From contig NZ_AP024109.1 in the NCBI RefSeq assembly GCF_016591715.1, positions 2,170,001 to 2,234,000 of the forward strand: a DNA stretch of 64,000 nucleotides, read 5' to 3'. Made by a program: the position numbers and the translations under genes. Each line of letters opens with the position of its first letter. Position 1 is the first letter of the stretch. Positions 40,136-50,159 of this stretch are shown here, one piece after another. The notes under the pieces are model-generated. The model was not told the DNA's origin. It did no database searches and was given only the letters and a program-made list of their open reading frames with translations. The stretch is from Mesorhizobium sp. J8 (GTDB lineage: Bacteria > Pseudomonadota > Alphaproteobacteria > Rhizobiales > Rhizobiaceae).

Positions 40136-42172
40136 ATGACCGCCTATGTAGAAGCCGTATCGGAACTTCGACCGAGGATGCGGCGCGCCATCATCATGGT
40201 CCAGGATCTCGTCATGGTCCTGGTCGCGGTGGCTCTTAGCCTCATCCTGTCGCAGTCGCGGCTGTCGTTCGACGCGTTCTCCTCCGGCGGGCTGGCCTGC
40301 TGGGCGCTCATCGTGCTCATCGCCCATTTGCTGTTTCGCTTCAGCGGCCTCTACAACACCGTCTGGCGCTTTGCCTCCACGCCCGACTTCTTCAACATCC
40401 TCAAGGGCTGCGGCAGCCTTACGGTGGTCCTCTATCTGGCCTCGCTTGGCTTCCGCTTCTTCTTTCAGCCTGTCATGGGCCTCAACGAGCGCCAGTTCAT
40501 CGTCTTCTTCCTGGTCTCCTTCACCATCATCTCGGCGCCCAGGCTCTATTATCGCTTCCTGCGCGACGGCGCGAGCTGGCGCATCCTGCGCCGCGCCGCC
40601 GGCGACGTCTCGACCAAGCAGGCGCTGTTCATCGGCCGGTTGAGCGAGGCGGACGTGATCGTGCGCTTCACCCGAACGGCCCAGCCCGCCGAATACGCCA
40701 TCGCCGGCATCATGGCCACCGAGAGCGACGCGCCGCTCGGCACGCAGATCCAGGGCGTCCCGGTCGTGGCGCTCAGGCCGCGCCTGGTCGAGGTGCTGGA
40801 AGACTATGTCAAGGGCACGCAAAGCCTCGACCTCCTGATCTTCGGCCAGGGGGTCGAGCGCGACATCGAGGACTATGCCGAGCTGGTGCGCGTCGCCCGC
40901 CACAGCGGCATCGGCGTCGTCCAGTTTTCCGGCCTGTCGGAACTGGGGCAGGGCGGCAAGCTGGTTCTCGATGCCGTCGAGATGGAAACCATCATGCGCC
41001 GCTCGGCGGTCGCCACCGACACCGCGCGCATCGGCGCCTTCGTCGGCGGCAAGCGCGTGATGGTCACGGGCGGCGCCGGCTCGATCGGCCGCGTGCTCGT
41101 CAAGCGCGCGCTGGAACTGGGCGCCGAGGCGGTGCTGGTGGCCGACAATTCCGAGTTTGGCATCTTCCAGCTCGATCAGCAGACCAATGACGGCGACCGC
41201 GAGCGGCTGACCAGCCGTATCGTCGACGTCACCGACCGGCCTCACATGACGCGCCTCGTCACCGAGTTCAAACCCGCGATCATCTTTCATGCCGCGGCGC
41301 TGAAGCACGTGCCGCTGCTCGAGGAGAATTGGGAAGCGGCGATCGAGACGAATGTCTTCGGCACGCTTGCCTGCGCCGAGATCGCCGCCGAATGCGGGGT
41401 GCCGCAGTTCCTGCTGATTTCCAGCGACAAGGCCGTCGACCCGACCTCGGTGCTGGGCGTCACCAAGCGGGCGGCCGAACAGATCGTCTCCTCGCTGCAT
41501 GAGGCCCAGGCGGCATCGCCGCCGCGCGCCGGGGCGGTGAACGGCCATGCCGGGGGCACCAGTTTGCGTCATTCGGGCACGAAGTTCATCGCCGTGCGCT
41601 TCGGCAATGTCTTCGGTTCCAACGGCTCGGTGGCGACCATCTTCCAGGCGCAGATCGAGGCCGGCGGTCCAGTCACCATCACCGACCGGCGTATGACCCG
41701 CTATTTCATGACCGTGGCCGAGGCCGTCGATCTCGTCATCATGTCGGCCGCCGATGCCGAGCAGCGCCGGGGCGCGGACGACTACGCCATTTACATGCTC
41801 GACATGGGCAAGCCCGTGCCGATCCTCGAAGTCGCCGAAACCATGATCCGCATGGCCGGCAAAAGCCCCTACACCGATATTCCGATCCGCTTCACCGGCA
41901 TCAGGCCCGGCGAGAAGCTGCACGAGACGCTGCACGCCGAGAGCGAGGAGGTGGTCAAGCTCGACATCGCCAAGATCTTCGGCCTCAGGACCGGCGTCGT
42001 CGAATGGCCCAGGATCGAGGCGGTCTTGCCGGCGCTGGTGGCCGCCATGCACGATCGCGACAAGGCCGCGGCCCTTGCCATCCTGGCCGGGCTCTACAGG
42101 GCGGAAGAAGACGAAGCCATTGGCGGCCTGCGCGAAGAGGCGACGCCGAAAGCGGCCGGACAGGTCGGCTAG
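40136..42172 (+). CDS. Membrane-bound nucleotide-sugar 4,6-dehydratase (WbpM/CapD type)
   Basis: The product has 678 residues. Four N-terminal membrane helices (about 18-40, 50-70, 80-105, 115-130) precede a CoA-binding-like region and a large dehydratase domain: VMVTGGAGSIGRVLVKRAL near 305, VADNSEFGIFQL, FHAAALKHVPLLEENW and LLISSDKAVDPTSVLGVTKRAAE. The last lacks the usual YxxxK tyrosine, as in WbpM and FlaA1. Such enzymes make the 4-keto-6-deoxy intermediate from UDP-GlcNAc. With the initiating transferase at 43262 and the reductase-like gene at 43806 it fits a UDP-QuiNAc route like R. etli WreV, WreU and WreQ. Confidence 0.88.
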   Translation: MTAYVEAVSELRPRMRRAIIMVQDLVMVLVAVALSLILSQSRLSFDAFSSGGLACWALIVLIAHLLFRFSGLYNTVWRFASTPDFFNILKGCGSLTVVLYLASLGFRFFFQPVMGLNERQFIVFFLVSFTIISAPRLYYRFLRDGASWRILRRAAGDVSTKQALFIGRLSEADVIVRFTRTAQPAEYAIAGIMATESDAPLGTQIQGVPVVALRPRLVEVLEDYVKGTQSLDLLIFGQGVERDIEDYAELVRVARHSGIGVVQFSGLSELGQGGKLVLDAVEMETIMRRSAVATDTARIGAFVGGKRVMVTGGAGSIGRVLVKRALELGAEAVLVADNSEFGIFQLDQQTNDGDRERLTSRIVDVTDRPHMTRLVTEFKPAIIFHAAALKHVPLLEENWEAAIETNVFGTLACAEIAAECGVPQFLLISSDKAVDPTSVLGVTKRAAEQIVSSLHEAQAASPPRAGAVNGHAGGTSLRHSGTKFIAVRFGNVFGSNGSVATIFQAQIEAGGPVTITDRRMTRYFMTVAEAVDLVIMSAADAEQRRGADDYAIYMLDMGKPVPILEVAETMIRMAGKSPYTDIPIRFTGIRPGEKLHETLHAESEEVVKLDIAKIFGLRTGVVEWPRIEAVLPALVAAMHDRDKAAALAILAGLYRAEEDEAIGGLREEATPKAAGQVG

Positions 42173-42180
42173 GCATGTCT

Positions 42181-42220
42181 CCCGAAAGTGGAAACCGGTT
42201 CCGGGATAAAGGCATTGACA
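42181..42220. repeat. Intergenic palindromic repeat
   Basis: CCCGAAAGTGGAAACCGGTTCCGGGA-like sequence beginning at 42181, eight bases after the dehydratase stop. Its core GGAAACCGGTTCC is an imperfect palindrome. I recognise the type as a common rhizobial intergenic repeat, but no second copy lies in this window. Confidence 0.45.
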
Positions 42221-42262
42221 AAATCAAAGACATAAAGCGGCTATGCGCTTTAGACCTGTGCC

Positions 42263-43258
42263 GTGCGTCCGCAATTGGCTATCGAAACCCGTTCAAGCAC
42301 CTTGCGGTCAAATGATTCCACAGCCGTGACCAGAAAAGATCAGCGTGTGGCCGTTCTCATGGGCACGAAGGATGGCGCGGCCTATATCGGCGAGCAATTG
42401 GAATCCTTGGCTTTGCAGTCGTGGCCGCGCGTCGATCTCTGGGTCTCCGACGACGGCTCGTCGGACGCCACGACCGCGATCGTCGAGACGTGGCGGCCCC
42501 GCTGGAACAAGGGGTCCCTCACGCTTTTGCAAGGCCCGCGAAGGGGCTTCGCCGCCAATTTCCGATCGATGATCGTCGATCCGCGCATCGAGGCCGACTA
42601 CTATGCCTTTTGCGACCAGGACGATATCTGGGAGCCGGATCGGCTGGAGAGCGGCATCCGCTGGATGGAGGGGGAGGACATGGAAACGCCGCTCCTGTTC
42701 TGCTCGCGCACGGCAACCATCTCGCAGACCGGCGTTCCGGTCGGCCACTCGCCGCTCTTTCGTCGCCCGCCGTCCTTCCGAAATGCATTGGTCCAAAGCA
42801 TAGCCGGCGGCAACACCATGCTCTTCAACCGCGCGGCGCGCGACCTTCTGGCGAAAGCATCGGCCAGATCCGAGTTCGTCAGCCATGACTGGTGGGCCTA
42901 TCTCATCGTCACCGCCGCCGGCGGCAAGGTCCGCTACGAGCCGCGACCGCTGGTCAGATACCGCCAGCACGCGGCAAATCTCGTCGGCGCCAATGTCTCG
43001 TGGAAAGCGAGGCTTTCAAGGCTGGGACGCCTGTTCAAGGGCCAGTTCGCCACCTGGACGGACAGCAATTTGCGCGGCCTCGCCGTCAACCGCGACCTCA
43101 TCGCGCGCGACGCAGCACTTTGCCTTCGCCTGTTCATCAGGGCGCGCAAGGGCAATGTCTTCAGGCGCTTCGGCCTGCTTAGCAAAAGCGGTGTCTACCG
43201 GCAGACATTCATGGGCACGCTCGGGCTCTACGTCGCTTTCCTCTGGCGCCGGATCTGA
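42263..43258 (+). CDS. Family 2 glycosyltransferase
   Basis: The product has up to 331 residues with a GTG start; a GTG at 42326 just before TRKDQRVAVLMGTKDGA is an equally good choice. GT2 landmarks are VAVLMGTKDGAAYIGEQLESL, LWVSDDGSSDATT and YAFCDQDDIWEPDRL, the last typical of rhamnosyltransferase-like GT2 enzymes. No membrane segment is evident except a weak C-terminal one. It probably adds a sugar to the growing O-antigen. The initiating transferase begins 4 bp after its stop. Confidence 0.8.
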   Translation: MRPQLAIETRSSTLRSNDSTAVTRKDQRVAVLMGTKDGAAYIGEQLESLALQSWPRVDLWVSDDGSSDATTAIVETWRPRWNKGSLTLLQGPRRGFAANFRSMIVDPRIEADYYAFCDQDDIWEPDRLESGIRWMEGEDMETPLLFCSRTATISQTGVPVGHSPLFRRPPSFRNALVQSIAGGNTMLFNRAARDLLAKASARSEFVSHDWWAYLIVTAAGGKVRYEPRPLVRYRQHAANLVGANVSWKARLSRLGRLFKGQFATWTDSNLRGLAVNRDLIARDAALCLRLFIRARKGNVFRRFGLLSKSGVYRQTFMGTLGLYVAFLWRRI

Positions 43259-43261
43259 GCC

Positions 43262-43801
43262 ATGACGGCAAAGCGAGCTCTCGACCTTGCGGTCGCTGTT
43301 CCGATGTTGGCGCTGACGTCGCCCGTCCTGCTTGTCGCAATGCTGGCAATCCGGGCAACATCGGCCGGCCCGGCCATCTTCTCGCAGATCCGTGTCGGAC
43401 GGGGTGGAAACCTCTTTGCGTGCCTCAAATTGCGCACGATGTATCGCGCAACGCCGTCCTTGCCCACGCACGAGGCGCCGGCCGATTCGGTCACCGCGGT
43501 CGGCAAGGTGCTGCGCGCGAGCAAGATCGACGAACTGCCGCAGCTCTGGAACGTCCTCAGGGGCGAGATGAGCCTTGTGGGACCGCGCCCGTGCCTGCCG
43601 ACGCAAGCGGAACTGATCGAACGGCGCAAGGAACTGGGCGTGCTTGCAGCACTTCCAGGCATCACGGGGCTGGCGCAGATCAAGGGGATCGACATGTCCG
43701 ATCCGAGACTCTGCGCCGAGACCGACGCGGCCTATGTCGAAGCCGCCTCGACCGGCCTGGACCTCAAGATATTGCTGGGCACATTCTTCCGCATAGGTTG
43801 A
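43262..43801 (+). CDS. Initiating sugar-phosphate transferase (PglC/WreU-like)
   Basis: The product has 179 residues, the small form of the bacterial sugar transferase family (PF02397). It has a single N-terminal hydrophobic helix after KRALDLAVAVPMLALTSP, then FSQIRVGRGGNLFACLKLRTM, LRASKIDELPQLWNVLRGEMSLVGPRP and PGITGLAQI. It should transfer a sugar-1-phosphate to undecaprenyl phosphate, the first committed step of glycan assembly. By position it may use UDP-QuiNAc. The stop is 4 bp from that of the convergent epimerase gene. Confidence 0.88.
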   Translation: MTAKRALDLAVAVPMLALTSPVLLVAMLAIRATSAGPAIFSQIRVGRGGNLFACLKLRTMYRATPSLPTHEAPADSVTAVGKVLRASKIDELPQLWNVLRGEMSLVGPRPCLPTQAELIERRKELGVLAALPGITGLAQIKGIDMSDPRLCAETDAAYVEAASTGLDLKILLGTFFRIG

Positions 43802-43805
43802 CCGT

Positions 43806-44750
43806 TCACGGATGCGGCGGGCCGCTTCCCTGTCGTGCCAGTTCCTCAAGCCGGCCGAGCGTATCCGTTTCCCGCTCCCAGCCTTCCGCGGCCAGCAAGG
43901 ACGAATCGCAGACCTGCGTCGCCACCAGAGCCTGCCAGGCGGCCTGTCTGCCGGCGAGCGTGGCCAGTATCCGGAACGGCCAGGCTGGCATGGGCAGAAG
44001 CCGGGCGGGCCGGCCGTACCCCCGCCGGAACGCGGTGATGATTTCGGCCATCGCAACCGGCGAAGCGTCGCCGAGCACATAGATCGGGCGCGGCGGTGCG
44101 GGACGGGTCAAAAGATGCGCTACGGCGCCCGCCACGGCATCATGCGAGACGAGCGAACGAACCGCCGTCAGAGCGGCTGTCGGCAATGGCAAGCTTGTGG
44201 CCGCGAACCGCATCAGGCCGCGCAGATTTCCCTTCATGCCTTCGCCATAGACCGGCGGCAGCCGCAGCGCAGTCGCGCCGTCGCGCCCCGCCGTTGCGAA
44301 AGCCTCCAGCATTTTGATCTCGCCTTCGCGCTTGGAGCGCCCGTAGGCGCATTGCGGGGCAGGGGTCGTGGCTTCGTCGATCGTGCCGCTGAAGCCGGCG
44401 CCCACCACGGCGCGGATCGAGGAGAGATGAATGAAGCGCCCGTCGGTGTGCGCTGCGGCTGCCTGGGCGAGCCGTCCGGTCAGCGTCGCATTGACCGTCT
44501 GGAAGTCGGCCGCGCCGGCACCGCGGTCATTGTTGAGAGCCGCGCAATGGACGACATGCGTCACGTCGCGCATCAGCGCCAGAAAGGCTTCCTGCGGCGC
44601 ACCAGCGCCGGGCAGCGCGACGGCATCGTCCGCGCCTGCCAGCCGTTGCGGCAGGCGCGAAGCGATCCGTATGTCGAATCCGGCTCCGCGCAACCGGCCG
44701 ACGACCCGGCGCCCGATAAAGCCTGTCGCGCCGGTGACCAGGACCTTCAT
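43806..44750 (-). CDS. NAD-dependent epimerase/4-reductase (WreQ/WbpV-like)
   Basis: The product has 314 residues from MKVLVTGATGFIGRRVVGRL; the open frame continues upstream but overlaps another gene. It has the nucleotide motif TGATGFIG, IHLSSIRAVVGAG and the active-site YGRSKREGE. A related role is reduction of the 4-keto intermediate to UDP-QuiNAc, as for WreQ in R. etli. Its ATG overlaps the stop of the O-antigen ligase (ATGA), so the two are translationally coupled. Confidence 0.72.
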   Translation of the reverse strand: MKVLVTGATGFIGRRVVGRLRGAGFDIRIASRLPQRLAGADDAVALPGAGAPQEAFLALMRDVTHVVHCAALNNDRGAGAADFQTVNATLTGRLAQAAAAHTDGRFIHLSSIRAVVGAGFSGTIDEATTPAPQCAYGRSKREGEIKMLEAFATAGRDGATALRLPPVYGEGMKGNLRGLMRFAATSLPLPTAALTAVRSLVSHDAVAGAVAHLLTRPAPPRPIYVLGDASPVAMAEIITAFRRGYGRPARLLPMPAWPFRILATLAGRQAAWQALVATQVCDSSLLAAEGWERETDTLGRLEELARQGSGPPHP

Positions 44751-46267
44751 GGTTGCCGGCTGGAGCCCGGCGCCACCGCAGGCGCGTCTTTGCCGGTCGG
44801 CGCCACCGTCCGCCCGGACGCAAGGTAGGTTCCCGAAATCAGGAACACCATCAGCGTCGCGTCGAGGATATCGTGGCCGACTAGGATGCCGGTCATTCCG
44901 CCGGTGAGATAGATAATGACCGCGACGAGGATCATCGTCGCGCCGAATCGCTCCACCGGATTGACGCTGCGGCGCAGCGTCCTTGCCGCGTTCCATGCGG
45001 CAACGATGAAAATCGATGCCAGGGCCAGTGCCCCCAGCAGGCCGGCCTCCACCATCGCGGTCAGGAAGCCGTTGTGAAAATGGCTGAAGCCCGCGCTCAG
45101 ACCGAACTGCTCGTGAAAACCCTGCTTCATCAGCGCCCGGCTGGCCGAGATGCCATGGCCGAAAACCGGCATCTCGCGAACCGCGGCAAAGCCGATTTCC
45201 CACATCGCCACGCGCAGGCCGAGCGCCGTCGAATGGTCGCCATTGGCGTTCAGCGCATCCCAGTCGCTGACCAGGAAGTCGGTTCGATCCATGATGACGC
45301 GGGAGCCGATGGCGGCGATCACCAGGGCGACCACGACGCCGATCACCGCGAACCGCGCCATACTGGCGTTGGTGAACCGGCGCCGATTGACGAGAAGCAC
45401 GACGATGCCGGCAATCGGCACGGCGACCCAGATCATGCGCGACGCCGAGTAGACGACCGCCAAGGCTCCGGCCATCGCCGCCAGGACCAGCAGCTTCCAA
45501 TGTTTCTCGATGCCCGACAGCGCGCCGGCAAGGCATAACATGACGGCAAGGCAGGTCGTGGTTGCAAAGACGATCGCGTTTCCGGCGCCGCCCTCGGCCC
45601 TCATGCCGAGCCAGTGATACTGGAATACGGCGATCGCCAGCGCGCCAAAGCAGGCTGCGGCGCTTGCCAGGATGGCGATGCGTGCCAGCGCGACCTTCTC
45701 GGTAATGCTCCAGGTCGAATAGGAGATCGGGAAAAGCAGGAAGGTGATCAGCGGCAGGAAAAACCGCAGATCGGCGGCCAGCGTGCCGTTGACGATCGAA
45801 GCGAGAACCATGGCCGCGCAATAGGCGTAGATCGCCGCGGTCAAGGCGAGCATCGGCCCGTCGATGTTGAAGCGCCGCCGCTTTATGGCGAGCAGCAGCA
45901 CGGACCACACGCCGCCGGCATTGAAGGCGATGCTGACCAGCGATCCGAGCACCGGCGGCGAAAAAAAGCAGACGATCGAGAAATAGAAATTGATCTGGGC
46001 GGGCGTGAGGTGGCGCCGGAGCTTTGTAAACGGGTTCAAATGCTTGCTTCGCAATTTCCAGGTTGCGTCCGGATCTCCATCGAGCCAGCCAAAGGCCGCT
46101 TCGCCGATCTCCGTTTGCCGCGCCTTGCCCGTTCCCCGAGCCCGTATAGCGGCTGGCGCCGTCCTGCGATAGTGCGGTCGACGCTGTCCGGCAGAAAAAC
46201 CGTCGATCTGGCGAAGATCGGGAGCTTGGAATTTTCCGAAGGCCACGGCCTTTCCCCGCTTCCGCAT
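44747..46267 (-). CDS. O-antigen ligase family protein
   Basis: The product has about 506 residues from ATG 46267; the frame opens at a TTG at 46306 and a later start is also possible because residues before about 75 are basic and low in structure. From residue 80 onward there are about 11 membrane helices, with a large loop SRVIMDRTDFLVSDWDALNANGDHSTALGLRVAMWE and a late GHGISASRALMKQGFHEQF and HFHNGFLTAMVEAGL. This is the WaaL/Wzy_C pattern. It probably joins the finished O-antigen to lipid A-core in the periplasm. The alternative is a polymerase, less likely with Wzm/Wzt present. Confidence 0.78.
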   Translation of the reverse strand: MRKRGKAVAFGKFQAPDLRQIDGFSAGQRRPHYRRTAPAAIRARGTGKARQTEIGEAAFGWLDGDPDATWKLRSKHLNPFTKLRRHLTPAQINFYFSIVCFFSPPVLGSLVSIAFNAGGVWSVLLLAIKRRRFNIDGPMLALTAAIYAYCAAMVLASIVNGTLAADLRFFLPLITFLLFPISYSTWSITEKVALARIAILASAAACFGALAIAVFQYHWLGMRAEGGAGNAIVFATTTCLAVMLCLAGALSGIEKHWKLLVLAAMAGALAVVYSASRMIWVAVPIAGIVVLLVNRRRFTNASMARFAVIGVVVALVIAAIGSRVIMDRTDFLVSDWDALNANGDHSTALGLRVAMWEIGFAAVREMPVFGHGISASRALMKQGFHEQFGLSAGFSHFHNGFLTAMVEAGLLGALALASIFIVAAWNAARTLRRSVNPVERFGATMILVAVIIYLTGGMTGILVGHDILDATLMVFLISGTYLASGRTVAPTGKDAPAVAPGSSRQP

Positions 46268-46324
46268 TTCGACGACTCTGGCAGGATTTTTCCGCTTTGC
46301 CGGCAATGCTTGGAAAATTCGTTC

Positions 46325-46330
46325 TATAAT
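46325..46330 (+). promoter_or_regulatory. Candidate -10 box for cysD operon
   Basis: A perfect TATAAT lies about 165 bp upstream of the cysD ATG in an otherwise GC-rich gap. No good -35 box sits at 17 bp, so it may need an activator such as a CysB-type regulator. If used it gives a leader of about 155 nt. Confidence 0.35.
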
Positions 46331-46494
46331 GGCCTCGTGCCGCGCGGGTCTTGCATTGTTATCGGCGGCGCCGATCTGTTAGAACGCCCGCACGAAACAG
46401 TTTGTCCGAAGTGAAATTTGCGCCCGGGCGGCATGGAATTGCGCCTGCAATGCAAGGTTTCCGCTCGACGGCACGAGAGAACGCTCGACGCTCC

Positions 46495-47400
46495 ATGAAT
46501 ATCGCGCTCACGCATCTGCAGCGGCTCGAGGCCGAATCCATCCATATCTTTCGCGAGGTCGCTGCGTCTTTCTCCAAGCCGGTGATGCTCTATTCGGTCG
46601 GCAAGGATTCTTCCGTGCTGATGCATCTGGCGATGAAGGCTTTTTATCCTGCCAAGCCGCCTTTTCCCTTCCTGCATGTCGACACCACCTGGAAGTTCCG
46701 CGAGATGATCGCCTTTCGCGATCAGATGGCGCAGAAGCTCGGCTTCGACCTTTTGGTCCATGTCAACGAGGATGGCGTGCGCGAGGGCATCAATCCCTTC
46801 GACCACGGCTCCAACACCCACACCCATGTGATGAAGACCGTGGCGCTACGCCAGGCGCTCGACAAATACGGCTTCGACGCAGCTTTCGGCGGCGCCCGTC
46901 GCGACGAGGAGAAGTCACGCGCCAAGGAGCGCATCTTTTCCTTCCGCAACGCCCAGCATGCCTGGGACCCGAAGAACCAGCGGCCGGAAATGTGGAAGAT
47001 CTTCAACACCCGCATCGCGCCGGGCGAGTCGATCCGGGTCTTTCCGCTGTCCAATTGGACCGAGCTCGACATCTGGCAGTACATCCTGCAGGAGAACATC
47101 CCGATCGTCCCGCTCTACTTCGCCAAGGAGCGGCCGGTGGTGGAGCGCGACGGCATGCTGATCCTGAAGGATGACGACCGCATGCAGTTGCGGCCTGGCG
47201 AGACCATCGAGAACCGCCTCGTGCGCTTCCGCACGTTGGGCTGCTACCCGCTGACCGGCGCCATCGAATCGGAAGCCGATACGCTGGAGGCGATCGTCGG
47301 CGAGATGCTGACCGCCCGCACCTCCGAGCGCCAGGGCCGCCTCATCGACCGCGACGAGGCCGGCTCGATGGAAAAGAAGAAGCGCGAGGGTTATTTCTGA
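46495..47400 (+). CDS. cysD: Sulfate adenylyltransferase subunit 2
   Basis: The product has 301 residues, the standard CysD length; the frame upstream to 46351 does not resemble the family. Motifs are [18 protein letters not shown] (PP-loop), [39 protein letters not shown] and [15 protein letters not shown]. With CysN it forms APS from ATP and sulfate. cysNC starts 2 bp after its stop. In rhizobia the homologues NodP/NodQ sulfate Nod factors, but no sulfotransferase lies here, so this pair is probably for assimilation or envelope sulfation. Confidence 0.95.
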   Translation: MNIALTHLQRLEAESIHIFREVAASFSKPVMLYSVGKDSSVLMHLAMKAFYPAKPPFPFLHVDTTWKFREMIAFRDQMAQKLGFDLLVHVNEDGVREGINPFDHGSNTHTHVMKTVALRQALDKYGFDAAFGGARRDEEKSRAKERIFSFRNAQHAWDPKNQRPEMWKIFNTRIAPGESIRVFPLSNWTELDIWQYILQENIPIVPLYFAKERPVVERDGMLILKDDDRMQLRPGETIENRLVRFRTLGCYPLTGAIESEADTLEAIVGEMLTARTSERQGRLIDRDEAGSMEKKKREGYF

Positions 47401-47402
47401 TA

Positions 47403-49340
47403 ATGCGCCACATCATGGCCAAGAGCCTCGCCCCGACCGATCAGATCCGCGACTACATGGCCGCGCAGGAAAAGAAGTCGCTGCTGCGTTTCCTGACCTG
47501 CGGCTCGGTCGACGACGGCAAGTCGACGCTGATCGGCCGGCTGCTCTCCGACACCAAACAGATATTCGAGGACCAGCTTGCCGCGCTCGAAAAGGATTCG
47601 CGCAAGCACGGCACCACCGGCGACGACATCGACTTCGCGCTCTTGGTCGACGGGCTGGAAGCTGAGCGCGAGCAGGGCATCACCATCGACGTTGCCTATC
47701 GTTTCTTCGCCACGCCCAAGCGCAAGTTCATCGTCGCCGACACGCCCGGCCATGAGCAGTACACGCGCAACATGGCGACGGGCGCCTCGACCGCCGATCT
47801 GGCCATCGTGTTGATCGACGCGCGTCAGGGCGTGCTGCGTCAGACCAGGCGCCATTCGATCATCGCTTCGCTGCTCGGCATCCGCCACATCGTGCTTGCG
47901 GTCAACAAGATCGACCTCGTCGGCTTCGACAAGGAAGTGTTCGACCGGATCGTCGCGGACTATGACGAGTTCGCGCGGGAACTGGGCTTCGTGAGCGTCG
48001 TGCCGATCCCGATGTCGGCGCGTTTCGGCGATAATGTCACCAGCGGCTCGGAGCGCACGCCGTGGTATTCCGGACCGTCGCTGATCGAGCATCTGGAAAC
48101 CGTGTCGGTCGACGAAGCGGCCGTCGAGTTGCCGTTCCGCTTCCCTGTCCAATACGTGAACCGGCCGAATCTCGATTTCCGCGGCTTCGCCGGCACCATC
48201 GCCTCGGGCATCGTTTCGCAAGGCGACGAGGTCGTCGTCGCGAAGTCCGGCAAGGCGTCGCGGGTCAAGCGCATCGTCGCGCAGGGCGGCGACCTTGAGC
48301 AGGCGGTGGCCGGCCAGGCGATCACGCTCGTCCTCGAGGACGAGGTGGAGGTGTCGCGCGGCAACATGCTGGTGTCGCCGGCAGCCAGACCGCAGGTCGC
48401 CGACCAGTTCGCCGCCAACATCGTCTGGTTCGACGAGCAGGCGCTGCTGCCCGGCCGTTCCTATATCCTGCGAACCGAAACCGATCAGGTGAGCGCCACC
48501 GTCACCGAGCTCAAATACCGGGTCAACGTCAATGATTTCGCCCATGAGGCGGCGAAGTCGCTCGACCTCAACGAGGTCGGCGTCTGCAACCTCTCGACCC
48601 GCGCGCCGATCGCTTTCGATCCTTTCGCCGAGAACCGTACGACCGGCGCCTTCATCCTGATCGACCGCATCACCAACGCCACCGTCGGCGCCGGCATGAT
48701 CCTGCATTCGCTGCGCCGCGCCGAAAACATCCATTGGCAGTCGCTCGATGTCGGCAAGCGCGGCCGCTCCGACCTGAAGAATCAGCGCCCGGCGGTGTTC
48801 TGGTTCACTGGGCTGTCCGGCTCCGGCAAGTCGACCATCGCCAACCTTTTCGAGAAGAAGCTGTTCGCCTCCGGGCGCCACACTTATATCCTCGACGGCG
48901 ACAATGTCCGTCACGGCCTGAACCGCGATCTTGGCTTCACGGACGCCGACCGCGTGGAAAACATCCGCCGGGTCGCCGAGGTGGCGAAGCTTATGGCCGA
49001 TGCCGGGCTGATCGTCATCGTCTCCTTCATCTCGCCATTCAGCGCCGAACGGCGCATGGCGCGCGAGCTGATGGCCGAGGGCGAGTTCGTCGAGGTGTTC
49101 GTCGATACGCCGTTCGAGGAATGCGCTCGCCGCGATCCGAAGGGTCTTTATGCGCGCGCCCTGAGCGGCGAGATCAAGAATTTCACCGGCGTCGATTCGC
49201 CCTATGAGGCACCGGAGAACCCGGAAATCCATCTGAAGACTCTCGGCAGGAGCCCGCAGGAGATGGCGGAAGCGCTGGAACACTGGCTGACCGAGCGCGA
49301 CATTGCCGAGGAGCAGTATGACAATGGCGGCGGCATCTGA
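47403..49340 (+). CDS. cysNC: Bifunctional sulfate adenylyltransferase subunit 1 / APS kinase
   Basis: The product has 645 residues; an internal ATG at 47415 is possible. Residues 1 to about 440 are CysN, a GTPase with G1 [15 protein letters not shown] (34-48), [12 protein letters not shown] and NKIDLVGF. Residues about 455-645 are APS kinase with P-loop [14 protein letters not shown] near 470, [16 protein letters not shown] and [18 protein letters not shown]. The fusion makes APS and then PAPS. This is the common alphaproteobacterial arrangement (NodQ-like). Confidence 0.96.
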   Translation: MRHIMAKSLAPTDQIRDYMAAQEKKSLLRFLTCGSVDDGKSTLIGRLLSDTKQIFEDQLAALEKDSRKHGTTGDDIDFALLVDGLEAEREQGITIDVAYRFFATPKRKFIVADTPGHEQYTRNMATGASTADLAIVLIDARQGVLRQTRRHSIIASLLGIRHIVLAVNKIDLVGFDKEVFDRIVADYDEFARELGFVSVVPIPMSARFGDNVTSGSERTPWYSGPSLIEHLETVSVDEAAVELPFRFPVQYVNRPNLDFRGFAGTIASGIVSQGDEVVVAKSGKASRVKRIVAQGGDLEQAVAGQAITLVLEDEVEVSRGNMLVSPAARPQVADQFAANIVWFDEQALLPGRSYILRTETDQVSATVTELKYRVNVNDFAHEAAKSLDLNEVGVCNLSTRAPIAFDPFAENRTTGAFILIDRITNATVGAGMILHSLRRAENIHWQSLDVGKRGRSDLKNQRPAVFWFTGLSGSGKSTIANLFEKKLFASGRHTYILDGDNVRHGLNRDLGFTDADRVENIRRVAEVAKLMADAGLIVIVSFISPFSAERRMARELMAEGEFVEVFVDTPFEECARRDPKGLYARALSGEIKNFTGVDSPYEAPENPEIHLKTLGRSPQEMAEALEHWLTERDIAEEQYDNGGGI

Positions 49341-50133
49341 CGACGAGGCGATGCTGGGCGTCTTCGAGCGTCTGGCATTGGAGGCGGGGCGCGAGGTGAT
49401 GCGCGTCTTCCACGAAGGCGGCGCCGTCGACAGCAAGGCGGACTCTTCGCCCGTCACGGAAGCCGACCGCGAAAGCGAGAAGATCATCCTGGCCGGCTTG
49501 CGCGCCGCCTATCCGGACATCCCATGCGTGGCCGAGGAAGAGGTGGCGGCGGGCATCGCCACGCCCGACCTTGACGGCGCCTTCTTTCTGGTCGATCCGC
49601 TCGACGGCACCAAGGAATTCGTCAACCGCCGCACCGATTTCACCGTCAACATCGCGCTGGTCCGCCACGGCGTGCCGGAAGTCGGCGTCGTGTTCGCGCC
49701 GTGCACCGGGCGCTTCTTCAGTGGGCGGCCGGGCAAGGCTGAGGCGCTGGAGGTCGATGCCGATTATCGCATCACCGAACGCCGGCCGATCAACGCGCGC
49801 GAAGGCGGCACACCGCTCGCGGTCGTGGCCAGCCGCTCGCACAACACGCCGCAAACCGAGGAGTTCATCCGCGATCTCGGCGCTGCCGAGATCGTCTCGA
49901 TCGGCTCATCGCTGAAATTCTGCCTGCTCGCCGCGGCGGAGGCGGACGTCTATCCGCGCTTCGGCCGCACCATGGAATGGGACACGGCGGCAGGCGACGC
50001 GGTGCTGCGCGCCGCCGGCGGCATGACCCGCACGCTGGACGGCGAACCGCTTACCTACGGCAAGCGCAACCAGGTAAGTGACAGCGATTTCGCCAACCCG
50101 CATTTCATCGCCACGGGGAAGAGCGCGCCTTAG
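49318..50133 (+). CDS. cysQ: 3'(2'),5'-bisphosphate nucleotidase
   Basis: The product has 271 residues from ATG 49318, within the end of cysNC; GAGGAG at 49308-49313 supports it. Inositol monophosphatase-fold metal motifs are clear: [29 protein letters not shown] and [20 protein letters not shown]. It hydrolyses PAP, the by-product of PAPS use, to AMP and phosphate, relieving inhibition of sulfotransferases and reductases. The 23-bp overlap shows co-translation with cysNC. Confidence 0.93.
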   Translation: MTMAAASDDEAMLGVFERLALEAGREVMRVFHEGGAVDSKADSSPVTEADRESEKIILAGLRAAYPDIPCVAEEEVAAGIATPDLDGAFFLVDPLDGTKEFVNRRTDFTVNIALVRHGVPEVGVVFAPCTGRFFSGRPGKAEALEVDADYRITERRPINAREGGTPLAVVASRSHNTPQTEEFIRDLGAAEIVSIGSSLKFCLLAAAEADVYPRFGRTMEWDTAAGDAVLRAAGGMTRTLDGEPLTYGKRNQVSDSDFANPHFIATGKSAP

Positions 50134-50159
50134 GGTTTGGTGATTGGCCGCTAACCATG

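Noticed and set aside
39857..42052. Open frame of about 730 codons opposite the 4,6-dehydratase gene
   Set aside because: His/Asp/Gly/Arg-rich antisense translation typical of high-GC genes; the plus strand has a complete dehydratase.
46495..49340. cysD/cysNC as nodPQ symbiosis genes
   Set aside because: No nodH sulfotransferase, nod box or other nodulation gene is in the window, and adjacent cysQ fits general sulfur metabolism.
47391..49487. Open frame of about 700 codons opposite cysNC
   Set aside because: Antisense shadow without motifs; cysNC is complete on the plus strand.
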